Of a stretch of 64,000 nt of DNA, positions 1-11,485 are shown piece by piece. This DNA comes from Apricaphanius iberus (lineage: Eukaryota; Chordata; Actinopteri; Cyprinodontiformes; Aphaniidae): the NCBI GenBank assembly GCA_028564705.1, contig JAPXFQ010002640.1, forward strand, positions 496,001-560,000, given 5' to 3'. A program made the position numbers and the translations under genes. Each line of letters opens with the position of its first letter. Position 1 is the stretch's first letter. The notes beneath the pieces are model-generated. The model was given only the letters and a program-made list of their open reading frames with translations, had not been told where the DNA came from and did no database searches.

Positions 1-275
1 GGTGAGGTCACCCATAGGTGTCTGAAGAGCAGAAAATGAAGCCAACTGGGCATTTCCCACCGCCGCCATCTTGGCCGTGTCACTCGCCTCGTCACTCTCA
101 GAAAACACAAAAATGGGCAAAGTGGTGGCGCTGAGATTGGCGCCGTGAGGGTGGGGGCAGAGGATTGACACCCCGAGCCGATATAGCTCCAAGCTAGTCT
201 GATGATAGTCCGGAGCTAACTGAAGCTAACGTATGCTGCCGCCGTTTTCAGCCAGAAGACTGTGGTTTAGAGAAC
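1..275 (+). repeat. unclassified interspersed repeat, copy 1
   Basis: It shares many blocks in order with the reverse complement of 62800-63120: TCACCCAT, then GGGTGCTTCCCACC-like and CCATCTTGG blocks, and AGCCAGAA.ACTGTGGTT at the far end. The left end is cut by the window edge. Family unknown to me; it looks like a fish MITE. Confidence 0.6.
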
Positions 276-554
276 CTTGCCCCTTTACCACAAGCATCCC
301 TTTAGACTTGAACGCGTTGGGTCAGTACGACCTAGAACGGGATGGTTGTGTTTCCATTACCATCCCAGAAGAACGGTAGAGGGACATGGGCGGGCTTAGC
401 TGAACAAAAGCTCCAGCAAAAAGCAAGCACAAAGTGATCATAGCAACACGATCCTCTCACAAGTTAAAAAACTTTTGACTCACCTCAGATCCCTCAGACA
501 TCGATCCATACATGCCTCCAGCGGTTAGAAAATTGGGCTCCACTCAGTTCGTCC

Positions 555-650
555 TTGCTTAGGTGACGGAGAGGCTTTGCGTCAACGGATAATGGTGCAG
601 CATCTATCCGTTTCAATGTAGACAGAGAAGTATAAACTAGGCTTCAGAAA
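555..650 (+). repeat. end fragment of TAA-type Harbinger-like MITE
   Basis: It shares AAATTGGGC, CGTCCTTG.TTAGGTGACGGAGA, TTGCGT.GACGGATAAT and the ACTAGG terminus with the right end of the element at 20380-21565, so it is a broken second copy. Its left end was not found. Confidence 0.6.
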
Positions 651-659
651 CGTAATGCT

Positions 660-780
660 ACACATCAGCCACAATCCTCACTCTGAAACATGTTGGTGGC
701 AGTAACATGATGAAGAGCTGCTTTTGTTCCAGAGCATCATTGCAAGGAATTCTGCTTGATGTTTTGAAGCATATGGATTC
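660..780 (+). mobile_element. possible Tc1-like transposase scrap
   Basis: Degenerate translation around LKHVGGSNMMKSCF resembles the VKHGGGSIMLWGCF block of Tc1 transposases. Only this block is readable. Confidence 0.35.
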
Positions 781-1635
781 CTCACAAGATTATTTTTTTC
801 ATATATTGCTTTTCTAGTCAGGCTGACCACTTAAAGCACTTTACACTGCAGCCTAATTGACACAATCACACTCACAAATATGTGACTGAGTCCTCAATCA
901 CAAGCCAACTATTCTACCCACTGAGCTAGTCATTCAGAATTAATTCATAAAACTGTTGACAAATACATACTACAGACACCGATAAAAAATAATAGCTTAA
1001 CTGCGATGTGTCTTTCCTAATATGATCATAACGCATAGACAGGATGCAATGCTGAGGTAGTGTTTTTGGTTAAGTACTAGTTATTACAATTGGGTTCTAT
1101 TTGTTAAAGGTCTCCTGTGCTGAAAATCATGAAAAACTGTTGTTTCTTTCCAATTCAATCAGTCCCTCTGAGTTGTATACGTATGCTGCTGGCTGGCTCA
1201 ATTCCCACAATCAGTTAGAGAAAGAAAATAGCACAGAAAAGTGTAAAAAAGCCTCTCCATTGAACGACATCTGGCTTGGAATGGCCTACAGGGAGGCTGC
1301 ATTGTTTTGGTCAGGTAGCTGAGCTTAGCTGTAGCTACAAGAAGCTAACATTTAGCCACTCTACAACATGGCAGAACACATTTGGTATTTGTGGAGATAA
1401 AACATTGTTAAAATTTGTAAAATTTTGTTAAATAAAATCAATTTTTCATCGATGTTTCTCTTTTTAAGTATTGTGTTAAAATGTGCCACAACAATGAAAT
1501 GTACTACCTTGGCTAACGCTATTATATACGTGGCCACATCCACCCAGAGATGTACCTTGTTTCATTATCTTCAAACCTAACGTAAGTTTCAAACTAAGAA
1601 GTATAACACCAGCAGCTAAATCTCCCAGTAGCTAA

Positions 1636-2199
1636 GGCTACGTCCACACTAAGCCGATAAGGTTATACGGGGAGTTAGACGCCTAATGTTATCCACTCAA
1701 CACGAGCATTTACGCCCCGTTTAAGGTCCCATGATTGCGCAATCCCATACCGACCTGTGCAAATACTGGACATGCGCGACAAACGCGTATAATCGACGTG
1801 ACGCCAGCGCCTACATAATATATACAAGAAGCTGTACAGCACAGTACATATCTGCTTGTCCCGTTAACCGAAGAGAACAATAGCTGCTCAGAAGAAGAGA
1901 GAGTTTTTGGTGTGGACAGACGACGAGATCGATTTATTACTCTTCGCTGTTGTTTTTGTCTGTAGTGTCGTATTGTTATTGAAGCAGCATTCATTGACGC
2001 CACTTCCTTTCGTTATCCGGGGAAGCTGTCCACACTAGCTCGTTTAGCCGTTGAATTAAGATTTACACGGCTCTCTTACCCGGCTAATAGTTATCCGGCC
2101 ACAGACCTTAAACGACGCCGGGTTAGTGTGGACAATAGGGGGGTGTAGACTAAATAATTATACGTTTAAGGCATTACCGGGCTTAGTGTGGATGTGGCC
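1636..2199. mobile_element. MITE with TAA target duplication
   Basis: A 564-bp element with terminal inverted repeats starting GGCTACGTCCACACTAAGCC; 18 of 21 terminal bases pair. TAA flanks both sides (1633-1635 and 2200-2202), as expected for a PIF/Harbinger-type transposase. Further inward-facing copies of TTAGTGTGGA occur near the right end. No transposase is encoded. Confidence 0.8.
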
Positions 2200-2270
2200 T
2201 AAATCTCCCGGCCTACAGAGCTCGCTGTGAGCCCACCCGCTCGTCAGTGGAGGTACGGGCTTGATTATGA

Positions 2271-2551
2271 GTGCAGATTAAATGAGACGACCAGCTGAAT
2301 ATAAGAATATCACCAAGGAGGAAAAGAAACAAATAATGTTTACTTCAATGGTGAAGAGAGAAGAGCGCAGTGCCAAATCCCTGTCTGACTGGCAGCCACG
2401 TGGCGTACAGAAGACCGTTATTCTGGAGTCCTCCTGATACACGCTCAGTGTCGGCCCGGTAACGGCCCCGTTGTATTGCAGTCCAGTCTTGTTTGGGAAC
2501 CCAGCCTAAACTGGGTGGTAAACTCCCTCTAAGGGTACATACCGGCATGAT
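2271..2551 (+). pseudogene. decayed 28S rRNA 5'-end fragment
   Basis: In order and on the plus strand it contains degenerate matches to the start of vertebrate 28S rRNA: GACCAGCTGAATATAAG (rRNA GACCCGCTGAATTTAAG), GGAGGAAAAGAAAC, GAAGAGCGCAGTGCCAAATCC, GTGGCGTACAGAAGACC, GGCCCGGTAACGGCCCC, TTGGGAACCCAGCC, GGGTGGTAAACTCC and ATACCGGCATGA. Several variable-region bases are missing. Similarity stops at both ends. It is too mutated to be functional rRNA; most likely an old dispersed rDNA fragment. Assignment is from memory of the rRNA sequence. Confidence 0.88.
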
Positions 2552-3224
2552 TTTGGTTTCCCATTACACTTTTCTGATTTTAGTAAACGGAGACAGTGTA
2601 AGAGTTGTGTTGCAGTTAGCCAATCAGAGGACTTGCAAACTTACAAATCAGTAATCGCTAGCCCCCAAATCATGTTGTTTCTCCTCGCCAATTGCTGTGC
2701 TGAACTCAAATACACAAAAAATAGTGAGGGGAAGAATTTTTTTTTCACACAAACAGACACAGATGGCATTCTTTCATACCAGTGAATACATAGAAAGGCA
2801 TAAAAACACCAGTAAATGAGACCTTTAATGAAATAAAGTAGGGGTTCTGGTTAGAATTACATCTTTTTAATATATTTTGTTAAACTTTAGACTTCATTTT
2901 TTTTGGTACTATTCAGCATTTAAAAGTACATCTGTAGATTTTCATCAGATAATTCCACGTCAGCTGGAGGTTTCTCCAGGACCTTCAGAGTTACAAAGGT
3001 CTACAAGATCTTCTCTGATCACAGCCTCCTTCCTGGGCTTGTTAGTAATGTCAGTATCTGGAAACACTGTAGAAACATACCCCCTAAAAAATGACAATAA
3101 AATTTGTAGCAAAAGGTGATATACAATGTGTTGAATAAAAAAATTGATTCCATTGTATTTATTTTTTTCTTTTAAATAAAATGTAAAAAAATAAATAAAT
3201 AATGGCTTTTTTTAGCTTCAGAAG

Positions 3225-3345
3225 TCATGTGCTACTTTAACCCCTGCAAATTGTATAAAATCCCAATAAAATTAAGTTTGTGTTCATTATATGATTAAAT
3301 GTGAAAAAGTTCAAGGGGTTTGCATACCTTTTACAAGGCAAAGAA
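3225..3345 (+). mobile_element. Tc1-like 3' end fragment
   Basis: It carries AAATCCCAATAAA, AAAAAGTTCAAGGGGT and GCATACCTTTTACAAGG in the order found at the 3' end of a common fish Tc1-like family. The matching 5' end is not nearby. Confidence 0.55.
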
Positions 3346-3445
3346 CATAAACTGTCACATATATAATCTCTCAGAAATTTAAGAAGCAGCAAAAAATATT
3401 TCCAGCTTGCACCAAATGCTGCTGAGGTGGGTGTCCTGTTGTGAT

Positions 3446-3632
3446 CCTCTACTGCAGGGCTTCCCAACCGAGGTCCTCAAGACATCCTTTAGATGTATCC
3501 CTGCTTTAACGCACCTGTTTCAGATGATTACAGTTCAACAAAAGCCTGTTAATCAGCCATCATTTGAGATCAGGGAAACATCTAAAACATGCAGGGCAGT
3601 GTGCCTTGAGGAGCAGGGTTGAAAAACACTGG
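3446..3632. repeat. hAT-like MITE
   Basis: A short element with opposed ends: GCAGGGCTTCCCAACC on the left and GGGTTGAAAAACACTG on the right, with a palindromic-type interior (GTCCTCAAG against CCTTGAGGA). Such non-autonomous elements are abundant in fish. No target duplication could be fixed. Confidence 0.55.
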
Positions 3633-4040
3633 AAAACAGATAACCAAACCAGAGCCACTGACTTTGGACAACTGTAGAAATAATATCCATGTTCAGATTA
3701 TTTATTAATAGCAATTTAGTTTACAAACTTAGAAATTACTCATCTGGTAGTGATTTTATTCATTGTCATGCTTGGTTCATTTAGTTTATTTTCATTTTTA
3801 TTTTTTAATTCAAGCTACAACCAGCTGGTACTTGTATATTATTGTTCCAAGGCATGTTGACTGATACTATATATATTATCATATACTATTCTTTTATCAG
3901 CACAAATGTTCACCTCTATCCCTTTGAGGTGTAATACCAAAGATAGCCTCTGTACACCATTTACTGTGATCTCGTCTGATACCATTTCTTCTTTTAACAA
4001 GTGTGCGTTTCAGATTAGTACCAGTGACTGATCGAATTGT

Positions 4041-4136
4041 CTTCCTTCCTTCCTTCCTTCCTTCCTTCCTTCCTTCCTTCCTTCCTTCCTTCCTTCCTTC
4101 CTTCCTTCCATCCATCCATCCATCCATCCATCCATC
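4041..4136. repeat. compound (CTTC)n(CATC)n microsatellite
   Basis: About 17 CTTC units (4041-4108) run into seven CATC units (4109-4136). Apparent reading frames here are repeat translations and not genes. Confidence 0.97.
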
Positions 4137-5339
4137 AGCAGTGTTTGCAACGTCAAATAACGGATTTCACTTAAAAATAATTAAGACCACTGATACTGTA
4201 GATTAGCAGATTTAAAATAGGAAAAATAAACATTGTCAGATTCTTACATACATTGTGGTTGCAAATATGTCTACTCAGAGTTTGCTTTGAAGTGTAATTT
4301 GATTGAATAAAATTAAATTAGTATTTTTTATGTTGCCATTTTAACACTGAAAACAGAAAAAGTGACAAAATGATCAGTAATCACAGTTAATTTTTTTATT
4401 AGTACATCTCAGCATGATTTTTGTAAACAGTTGTTTGAAATAGTTTATCAGCAGCTCATCACCACTTTTAGTCTGTGTTTGAAATGAGAAGGCTTCATGT
4501 AACACTATCTCTAAATCTGGTTCTTAACCTTTATTGGGAAGCTAACAGCTGAACAAAAAGCCACCAGTGTTCAGTGCAAATTGTTGACATACTGAAGGTT
4601 CCTTCGATTAATGTCCAACATGTCTGCCAAACTTAGCATCGTTTCGAAAAGCTTTCATGGCTCCACCATTCTCCAGCTTCTATTTTTGTCTAATTCCACA
4701 AAATCATGTGACGCCTGTTTGGAAAATTGGACGTTTCTTCACTCAAACAATAAGAATGGCGTGAAACAAAAACCTTTGTGTTTTCATCTACAGCTTACAC
4801 GTCAGTGAAGGAGCATGAATAGACTATTTAGAGTGTTGAGACTAGAAGGGGAGCAACTGGTGCCAGGCCTTCAGTGCCCTCTTATTCCCTCTTCTTGGTT
4901 AGTGAGATTTGAAGTGTGTGTAAACACAAGGGAAGTCTCATGACTTGATCGGGGAGTTTCTGCCGAAATAGATATTGGTATTGTTAGTAACAACAGCCTT
5001 GATGTTATCGCACCAGTTTCTAGGATCATTGTTACTGTGACTGACCTTCGGTTTAGGAGTCACTCTGAAACAATAGTTTCCAGTAAATGAGCCTTGGTCC
5101 TAACAAATGACAACTCAGTGGAATAAATGTGGTTAGCAATACAAAGTTTACTGCCCTATCTGAGATCTGGATGGACTTTGAGCCTACATTGGTAACCTTT
5201 TGGTAACCTTTATTTAAATATTCTCAGGAGTATGTCTACCCAGGAGTATACATGGTTACAGCAAAGGACACAATGCTTAGTCGATTCCCTGTTTATTATA
5301 AAGGATAAGACATTCATTTAGCTCATACCAGGTCTGAAA
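4137..5339. other. no gene or identified repeat seen
   Basis: AT-rich flank of ARSB. Short open frames lack recognisable protein. Nothing specific was identified. Confidence 0.5.
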
Positions 5340-5690
5340 ATAAGACAGAAAGATCTGAACATCATCTGAACACAGTGGTAGCAGCATCATTAATGTGGCA
5401 ATCATTTTTTACATTTTTTTAACAAGGACAGAGAAAGTGGTCAGAGTTGACAAGGAGGTGGTTGGAGGTAAAGAAACGAAAATCCTGGAGGAAAACCTGT
5501 TAAGAGCCTGCCAAAGATTTGGGAACTGGGGTCGAGATTCCCCTTCAAGCAGGAGAGTGGACCTAAATAAACATCCAGAGTTACTAAGGAATGGTGTAGA
5601 TTAAAAATGTGTGTTTGTTAAGGTGTTCTAGTCAAAGTCAAGACCTAAATCCAAGATTTAGATTTCACCTTCACAAATATACACTAGTTG
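5340..5690 (+). mobile_element. Tc1-like transposase fossil
   Basis: Translations in shifting frames give a GGSSIM-like block, KILEENLLRACQRFGNWGRD and a SQSQDLNPR-like block, matching the second half of Tc1-type DDE transposases (EENLL, then SQSPDLNP). Frameshifts and stops show it is dead. Confidence 0.65.
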
Positions 5691-5699
5691 GTGTTTGGC

Positions 5700-7080
5700 T
5701 AGCCCCTTTAAAATCACAATAAAATACATTTACAATTGTGGTTGTTCTAGACAGAATATAAAAAGGTTAGGCATGTGTGAATACTTTTGGAAGAAACTTT
5801 AGAAAAATAGGAAGAAAAGAATTAAAAAAAAAATGTCTTCACAGTGTTACTGTAGTTTATCCACTCATTCACATCTCTGCCAAAGTCTTAAGACCACATT
5901 TTAAACAGGCTAGGTTCCAGACTTTTACTATGCTGGTGCAAGACCTTAATTTTTTTTCAGGAAGATATAGAAAAAGACAAAATAGGTCATTTTCTTTTCT
6001 AAAATTTACACCACACTAGCACTAGATTGGTTGGTAAAGATAATGCAATACCGTATAAGATAAGTGAGTTTACAAAGATCCAAAACATAGCATACAGACA
6101 GAAGCTAAGTGGCAAGCATGGAGATAGTCAGGTAATGATTTGGGCTCATTTTGTTGCCACAGGACCCTAAACTTATTTTTATACCAAGTATATAAACAGA
6201 AGCTTTAACAAAAACGTAGGCCACACAACACGGTCCCAAGTAGAGCTGCAGAGAAACTCCTATGGCCATCAAGAAGATATTTACTTCAGGCTGAGATTCT
6301 GTAAGCTGTGAAATTTCAAAGTGTCATTTGTTTTCCTGAACATTGCTTCTGCATGTAATTTGACTTCTCTTTAGATAAAGAATATGGTTTAATGTGTCAA
6401 GTGTTGTTGCTAATCTGATGTGAGCACTAATCATATGTTAAGAGCTGGTGATGATTAGATGTTTTTATACATCCTGACAGGGAACACCTTTAAAAAAATC
6501 CTCCTTCATTTTTAATCAGCTATCACTCTGCAGCGGCAACTTTCTCAGCACTTTCTCTGCGGTGGTCTCCAATCGCTTAGAAAGAGCTGTCAAAGATTTA
6601 CATTTTTATGAGGTGTGATGAGCTGGCGGATCTCCTTCTTTCGAGGCTTGGGGTTCAACACATTCCTGACTTGTCAGTCAGTCTGATTTTAATCTGTTTT
6701 CACAGGCAGGCAGCGCAGAAAGACACCATCTTGTTTTGAATTCCAGTCCGTCTTCTCCACCGGTCGAGGCCATCATTCCATTGTTGTAGAAATACCAGAA
6801 GGGGTTTAAAGGATGGCAGCCCTTTGTGTGTTTTTCATCTACCATTCTTTAAGTAGAACTGCCAGCAGACTGTAGTATCTTGCAGCTTTATAAAGTGCCC
6901 TGGATAGTTTTTCCCCTTTAGAGATTACTTTTGTTTCCTCTTTTGTCAAGCTTTCATTTTTCAAATAATCAAAAAGAACAAATAGATACAAAAAAATTGT
7001 TTCTAATAATATCAAAAAAAGCAATCTGACTTCATGTGAAACAGCAACTGTCGCTATCTTTTTTAAATGAAAATATAGGA
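5700..7080. other. no gene seen; possible transposon scraps
   Basis: A short degenerate stretch at about 6110-6180 reads GKHGDSQVMIWAHFVATGP, which resembles the KHGGGS.M.W block of Tc1 transposases. Otherwise nothing identifiable. Confidence 0.4.
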
Positions 7081-7084
7081 ACTG

Positions 7085-7655
7085 GGGTGCAGGAAAATGC
7101 CAAAAGCTGCCCTGGACTAATGAGTCAAAATCGGAAATATTTGGCTATAAGGTGGTTTGTTGAAGGGCTGAAGAGAGGTACGAGTTTCCTCAGGCAACAG
7201 TGAAGCATGGTGGAGGTTCCTTGAACCGTTTGGGCTGCATTTCTGTGAATTAAGTTGGAGATTTGGTCAGGATTATTGGTGTTGACAAATACAGTAGATA
7301 CCCCATCATGCAATACGAACAGGGAGGTGTGTGAATGGGCACCAATTTATTCTGCAGCAGGACAACGACCCCAAACAAACAGCCAAAGTCAATTAAGAAC
7401 TAACTTCAGTGTAAAGAAGAACAAGAGGTCCTGGAAGTGAGTGATGGTACGGCCCCAACAGAGCCATGATCTCAACATCATCGAGTGTGTCTGGGATTAC
7501 ACAAAGAGACAGGAGGATGTGAGGAATCCTACATCCACAGAAGATCTGCGGTTAGTTCCCCAAGATATTTGGAACAACCAACTAACTGAGCTCCTTCAAA
7601 AACTGTGTGAAAGTGCACCTGTTATGAAAGCAAACGGTGGTCACACTAAGTATAG
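7085..7655 (+). mobile_element. Tc1-like transposase fossil, C-terminal half
   Basis: Plus-strand pieces read WTNESKSEIFGYK, VKHGGGSL, then after frameshifts QQSHDLNIIECVWDYTKRQ and TELLQKLCESAPVMKANGG followed by HTKY. These correspond in order to the catalytic half of Tc1 transposases up to their usual GGHTKY end. Several lesions; no intact terminal repeats found. Confidence 0.8.
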
Positions 7656-7987
7656 ATTTGATTTAGATTGTGATTTATATATCGTGTGTTCATTCACTGC
7701 ATCATATATTATATGGCAGAACATGCAGTTTACAGTTGAAAACCATCCAATACATTTCAATCAATCAACTAACCAACCAATCAATCTTTATTGTCAATTC
7801 ACCCAGTGTGTTGAACAGACAGAGGGACCAAGATACTTTCGATCTCTCTCTTGTGATTAGGTTAGGATAACATTTTTATTGAAAAAAAACCTGTTAAAAT
7901 AAAGATAAAAAACTGAAATGAACATGTCTAGACTATAATTTAAAAATAAAAATAGTGCAATTGCAGTTTTCTGTGCGTTACACATCA

Positions 7988-8841
7988 TTATGTGGGGGTC
8001 AGAAGGCAGATGGAAGGTTGTGGGTGGAATTCAACAACCTGGACAGCCTGGTGAATGAAGCTGTTTGATGGTCTTGTGCCGCATGCCCAAAGGCTTCGAA
8101 ACCTTCTCCCAGAAGGTAGGAGGCTGGAGAGGGGGTGTAAAGGTTGGGAGTTGTCCTTCACAATTTTGGTGGCTCTTTGAGTAAGGTGGGTGTGGAAAAT
8201 GTCTGTCAATGTTCCAATGATCATGCTGGCTGGCTGCCTTGGCTACACGTTGCAGTCTTTTGACAGGAGGCAGTAGAGCTTCCATACCACACCGTGATGC
8301 AGCTGATTATGTCAGCCTCAATCGTCTCACAGTAGAAGGAGCAAATCATGGGAGGTGGTTTGTGTGTTCTCCTCAGTTTGCGTAGGATGCAGAGGCATTT
8401 CTGAGCTTTCCTGGCCAGCAGTGTGGTGTTTATTGTCCAAGAGGGGTTCTCAGAGATGTGAAACCCCCAGGAACTTTGCACTGGCTATCCTCTCCACAGC
8501 AGCACCATCGATAATCAGTGGGGTATGCTGTGGAGGCTTTTTCTGGAAGTCGATAATCTCTTTGGTCTTCACCACATGGAGCAAGAGATTGTTATTTTTG
8601 CACCACTGGGCCGGGTCGCTCACCTCTCACCTGTAGCTTGGCTCATTGTTGGTGATGAGGTCCACCACCGTCGCGTCATGTTATCTTTCTCTGCATCAAA
8701 AACACACTTCATTTGTTTTGCTTTTTTTGTAGTGTGGCCCACGTCGTAGACCAGCAAAGTGAAGAGCAGTGGGCTGAGCACACATCCTTGTGGTGCCCCT
8801 CTGCTTACCATTATAGAAAGGAAGAGTGGGTCTAAATACAC
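7988..8841 (-). mobile_element. LINE reverse-transcriptase remnant (L2/CR1-type)
   Basis: Minus-strand translations in three frames give SRGAPQGCVLSPLLFTLL, ATVVDLITNNEPSYR, WCKNNNLLLHVVKTKEIIDF, CITVWYGSS and HPLSSLLPSGRRFRSL. This is the ordered C-terminal half of a non-LTR retrotransposon reverse transcriptase common in fish. The FADD catalytic box is destroyed and stops and frameshifts are present. It is 5'-truncated, as usual for LINEs. Confidence 0.85.
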
Positions 8842-8889
8842 CTAGTCATGTTAAAAAAGGTCGTTCTTAGTTACTGTAAAGACTTACTG

Positions 8890-9447
8890 CCAGAGGTGGG
8901 TAGAGTGCCAAAACATTGAACTCAAAATAGTACTACTTCATACATTTTTTGCTCATGTAAAATAATACATGCACTCTATGAGCACAGCTTTCTTGGTGAG
9001 TTATGTGCAAAGTCTGGTGTTTAAAAAACTGAAATGAAAAATAAAAAATCAATTCACGCTAAATATAATTTTCATTGTAAAATTGATTAAACTTAGGCTA
9101 CAGTAAATAATGCATACATATAAGTACATACAGTATGTGACAATACATTTTTAAATATATATTTTTTGACCTGCAAATGGCACAACACACTCAGCAGATG
9201 GAAAATAAAAAATTGAAATGGCAAAGCTTGTGTATGAACAATAGGTCTCGCTTTACACTCTAAACTGTAGCTTTGTTTCTGAGACCCATATTTTTTCGTT
9301 GGAAACATGTTTGTTCTTCATTCAGTGAAGTTACTCACTGTAAAGGGAAGATATTCCAGAAAGTAAATATTTTTTTTTCCAAAAAAGGTTCCTCAAGTAA
9401 ATGTAACTGAGTTAATGTAATTAGTCACTGGTAGTACCTAGCTCTGG
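8890..9447. repeat. CCAGAGGTGGGTAGAGT-family MITE, copy 1
   Basis: The left end CCAGAGGTGGGTAGAGT is opposed by GTACCTAGCTCTGG on the right. Interior blocks (TTCATTCAGTGAAGTTACT, CAAGTAAATGTAACTGAGT-like) recur in the copy at 52427-54101. Confidence 0.65.
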
Positions 9448-9545
9448 TTGCTGCCATGGGTGATTCAACCAGTTATAGTGTTTATAGAGTCAATTACCTT
9501 TTAACATTCAGCGGGGGTCGTCTGAACTGCTTTATCCGTTGAAAT

Positions 9546-9860
9546 CAGGGCTGCAGGGTGGAGCAGTTGGTGGCGCTGCTCCCTTGCAGAGATGTGGTCT
9601 TGGGTTTGAATCCCTGTCTGGGTTTTTTCTGAATGGAGTTCTCCTAGTGCATACATGGGTCCTCTCTGGGTACTTTGGCTTTTTACCCACAGCCCAAAAG
9701 TATGACTATCAGATTAATTTGTAACTTTGGTCTGAGTGGGAGTAAAGCCAGCGAGAATGGTTGTCCTGTGATGGATGGAAAATATGCCGAGGTTGTACCC
9801 TGTGTCTTGTCCAAGTGACCTCTGGGAAGGCTCTTCATTCTGAGATTGTCACTGGCTAAA
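9546..9860 (+). mobile_element. SINE-like repeat, plus orientation
   Basis: It begins with a tRNA-like head (GGGTGGAGCAGTTGGTGGCG; B box-like GGGTTTGAATCCC), followed by blocks such as GGTCCTCTCTGGGTACTTTGGC that recur at 43000-43020. No functional RNA is implied. Confidence 0.6.
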
Positions 9861-11146
9861 TCGTAGGGAGGGTGTGAAAAAAGTGTGAAAACCACTTAGA
9901 AAAGTAAGAGTTGAGCTGTGACACCACCAGGGTTAACAGCTCATAATAACGTGGGCAGGAATGGTGCAACTCAAGCAAGGGGGGGCAGCTTCACCACAGA
10001 TGGGGTATTAGGAAAGCCAAAGCGGTCGGCAGACGAGCTGAGAAACTGGCAGCCTCTGGATTTACGTGAACGGCAACATCTAATTAAATGAAATACTTCC
10101 CTATCGTGAAATTCAGAGTTTTGATTGTAGAGTAAACTAACAGAAGAGGCGGGTGACAAATTTATAACCTCAGCCACATACTGAGGACTTTCTCATAAAC
10201 ATGAAATAATCATGTGGTGTTCTCATATTCACTATTGAGGGACCTGCTCTCTCTGTTTCATTTTACAGCCACCTCAGCAAAATCAGCCCTGTGAGAGGGC
10301 GAGTCTATGCTGTTTTAAAGATAAAAGAAAGCGTTTACACCTAAAAAGCACTCAGGCAGCGTACAAAGTAAAACCAGAACTGTTTAAAAATTAACCAAAC
10401 AAATGGCAAGAAACATGTGCGATAGGCAGACCATATGGTGTGGCTTTTACTAAATAAATAATTCAGCAAATTGTGACCTAAAATCTGAGAAGCCATGTTC
10501 AGTTTACAGCTCATTCTGGCCAAAAGCAACTCAGAGGAATTGTAAAGTATTGTTTTCCGGAGAGTTAGTTTAAAATGTTGACGAGTCAATACTCAAGAAG
10601 AGTTGGAAAGCTAAAGAACACCATAGAATCTAGCTAAAGCACGAATTTCTAGTTTTATCCTGGGGTTTGAGTGTGAGGTTACTAAAGCTAAATTTGTGAA
10701 TATTACATTTATATAATCCAAAAGACAAGACGTATTGTCCATATAGCCTACAAAAAAGAAAATGAAAATCTACAGCAGTTCTGACATTTTTCCAAATAAA
10801 AGTTAGTAAATAATCACTTTTATTGTGTTTATGCAGGCAGGAGTTGTGTTAGGGGGTCCTCAAAGAAAAGAGATTGTGACTCATTCAGCTAAATGCTTTT
10901 TTGTTTGTTTAGATTACAACTATTAGATTAAAAAAAAAAATCTCTTAAATATTATTTTTTCGCCTAGATAGGTTTTCTTTCTAAGTATTATTGTGATGTT
11001 GCTACACTAGGCATTCCTTAATGGGACATTCCATTGAAGTTGATTTTTTTCATGATATCAGGAACTAATATGAGGAACTAAATGGTCAAATTTGCTAAAT
11101 TATTTTTTGGAAAATAGGTCACACTGCTGTCTGTCAGTTGGCGATG
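9861..11146. other. no gene seen
   Basis: AT-rich flank; nothing identified beyond short low-complexity runs. Confidence 0.45.
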
Positions 11147-11153
11147 CTCCGAG

Positions 11154-11478
11154 TTAGGGCTGTTTAGGAAAAGAAAAAACCTAAAATACAATCGATTACA
11201 TTCTTGTAAAAATTCTAAGAATCAAATCGAATCACAAGTTACAAAATTGGTTTAATTGTTTAACGTAGTTTAACACAATTTTTTCCTGTTAAACTGTTAC
11301 TCACCCAGTGTTAAGTCATTGACTTACAGTCATATAATTAAGATAACAGCTAAAAACTTTTTTTTTAATTGCAACGACCCATATTTATATTGAACTGGAT
11401 CACATTGTATCGGGATAATCAATTCTAACTCTTGAGAATCGAACCCACACTTGAAATTTGAATCAATACCTAGCCCTA
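11154..11478. mobile_element. hAT-like MITE with CTCCGAG duplication
   Basis: The left end TTAGGGCTG is opposed by TAGCCCTA. A 7-bp direct repeat CTCCGAG flanks it at 11147-11153 and 11479-11485. Length and target duplication fit a hAT-type non-autonomous element. The interior is rich in AATCGA motifs. Confidence 0.65.
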
Positions 11479-11485
11479 CTCCGAG

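Noticed and set aside
3950..4035. 5S rRNA-like words (GATCTCGTCTGAT, then TTAGTAC).
   Set aside because: Spacing between the words differs from 5S and the intervening promoter boxes are not readable. Probably chance, though a very old 5S-derived SINE cannot be excluded.
3897..4206. Open frames encoding repeated GRKE or LPSF units.
   Set aside because: They are translations of the CTTC/CATC microsatellite.
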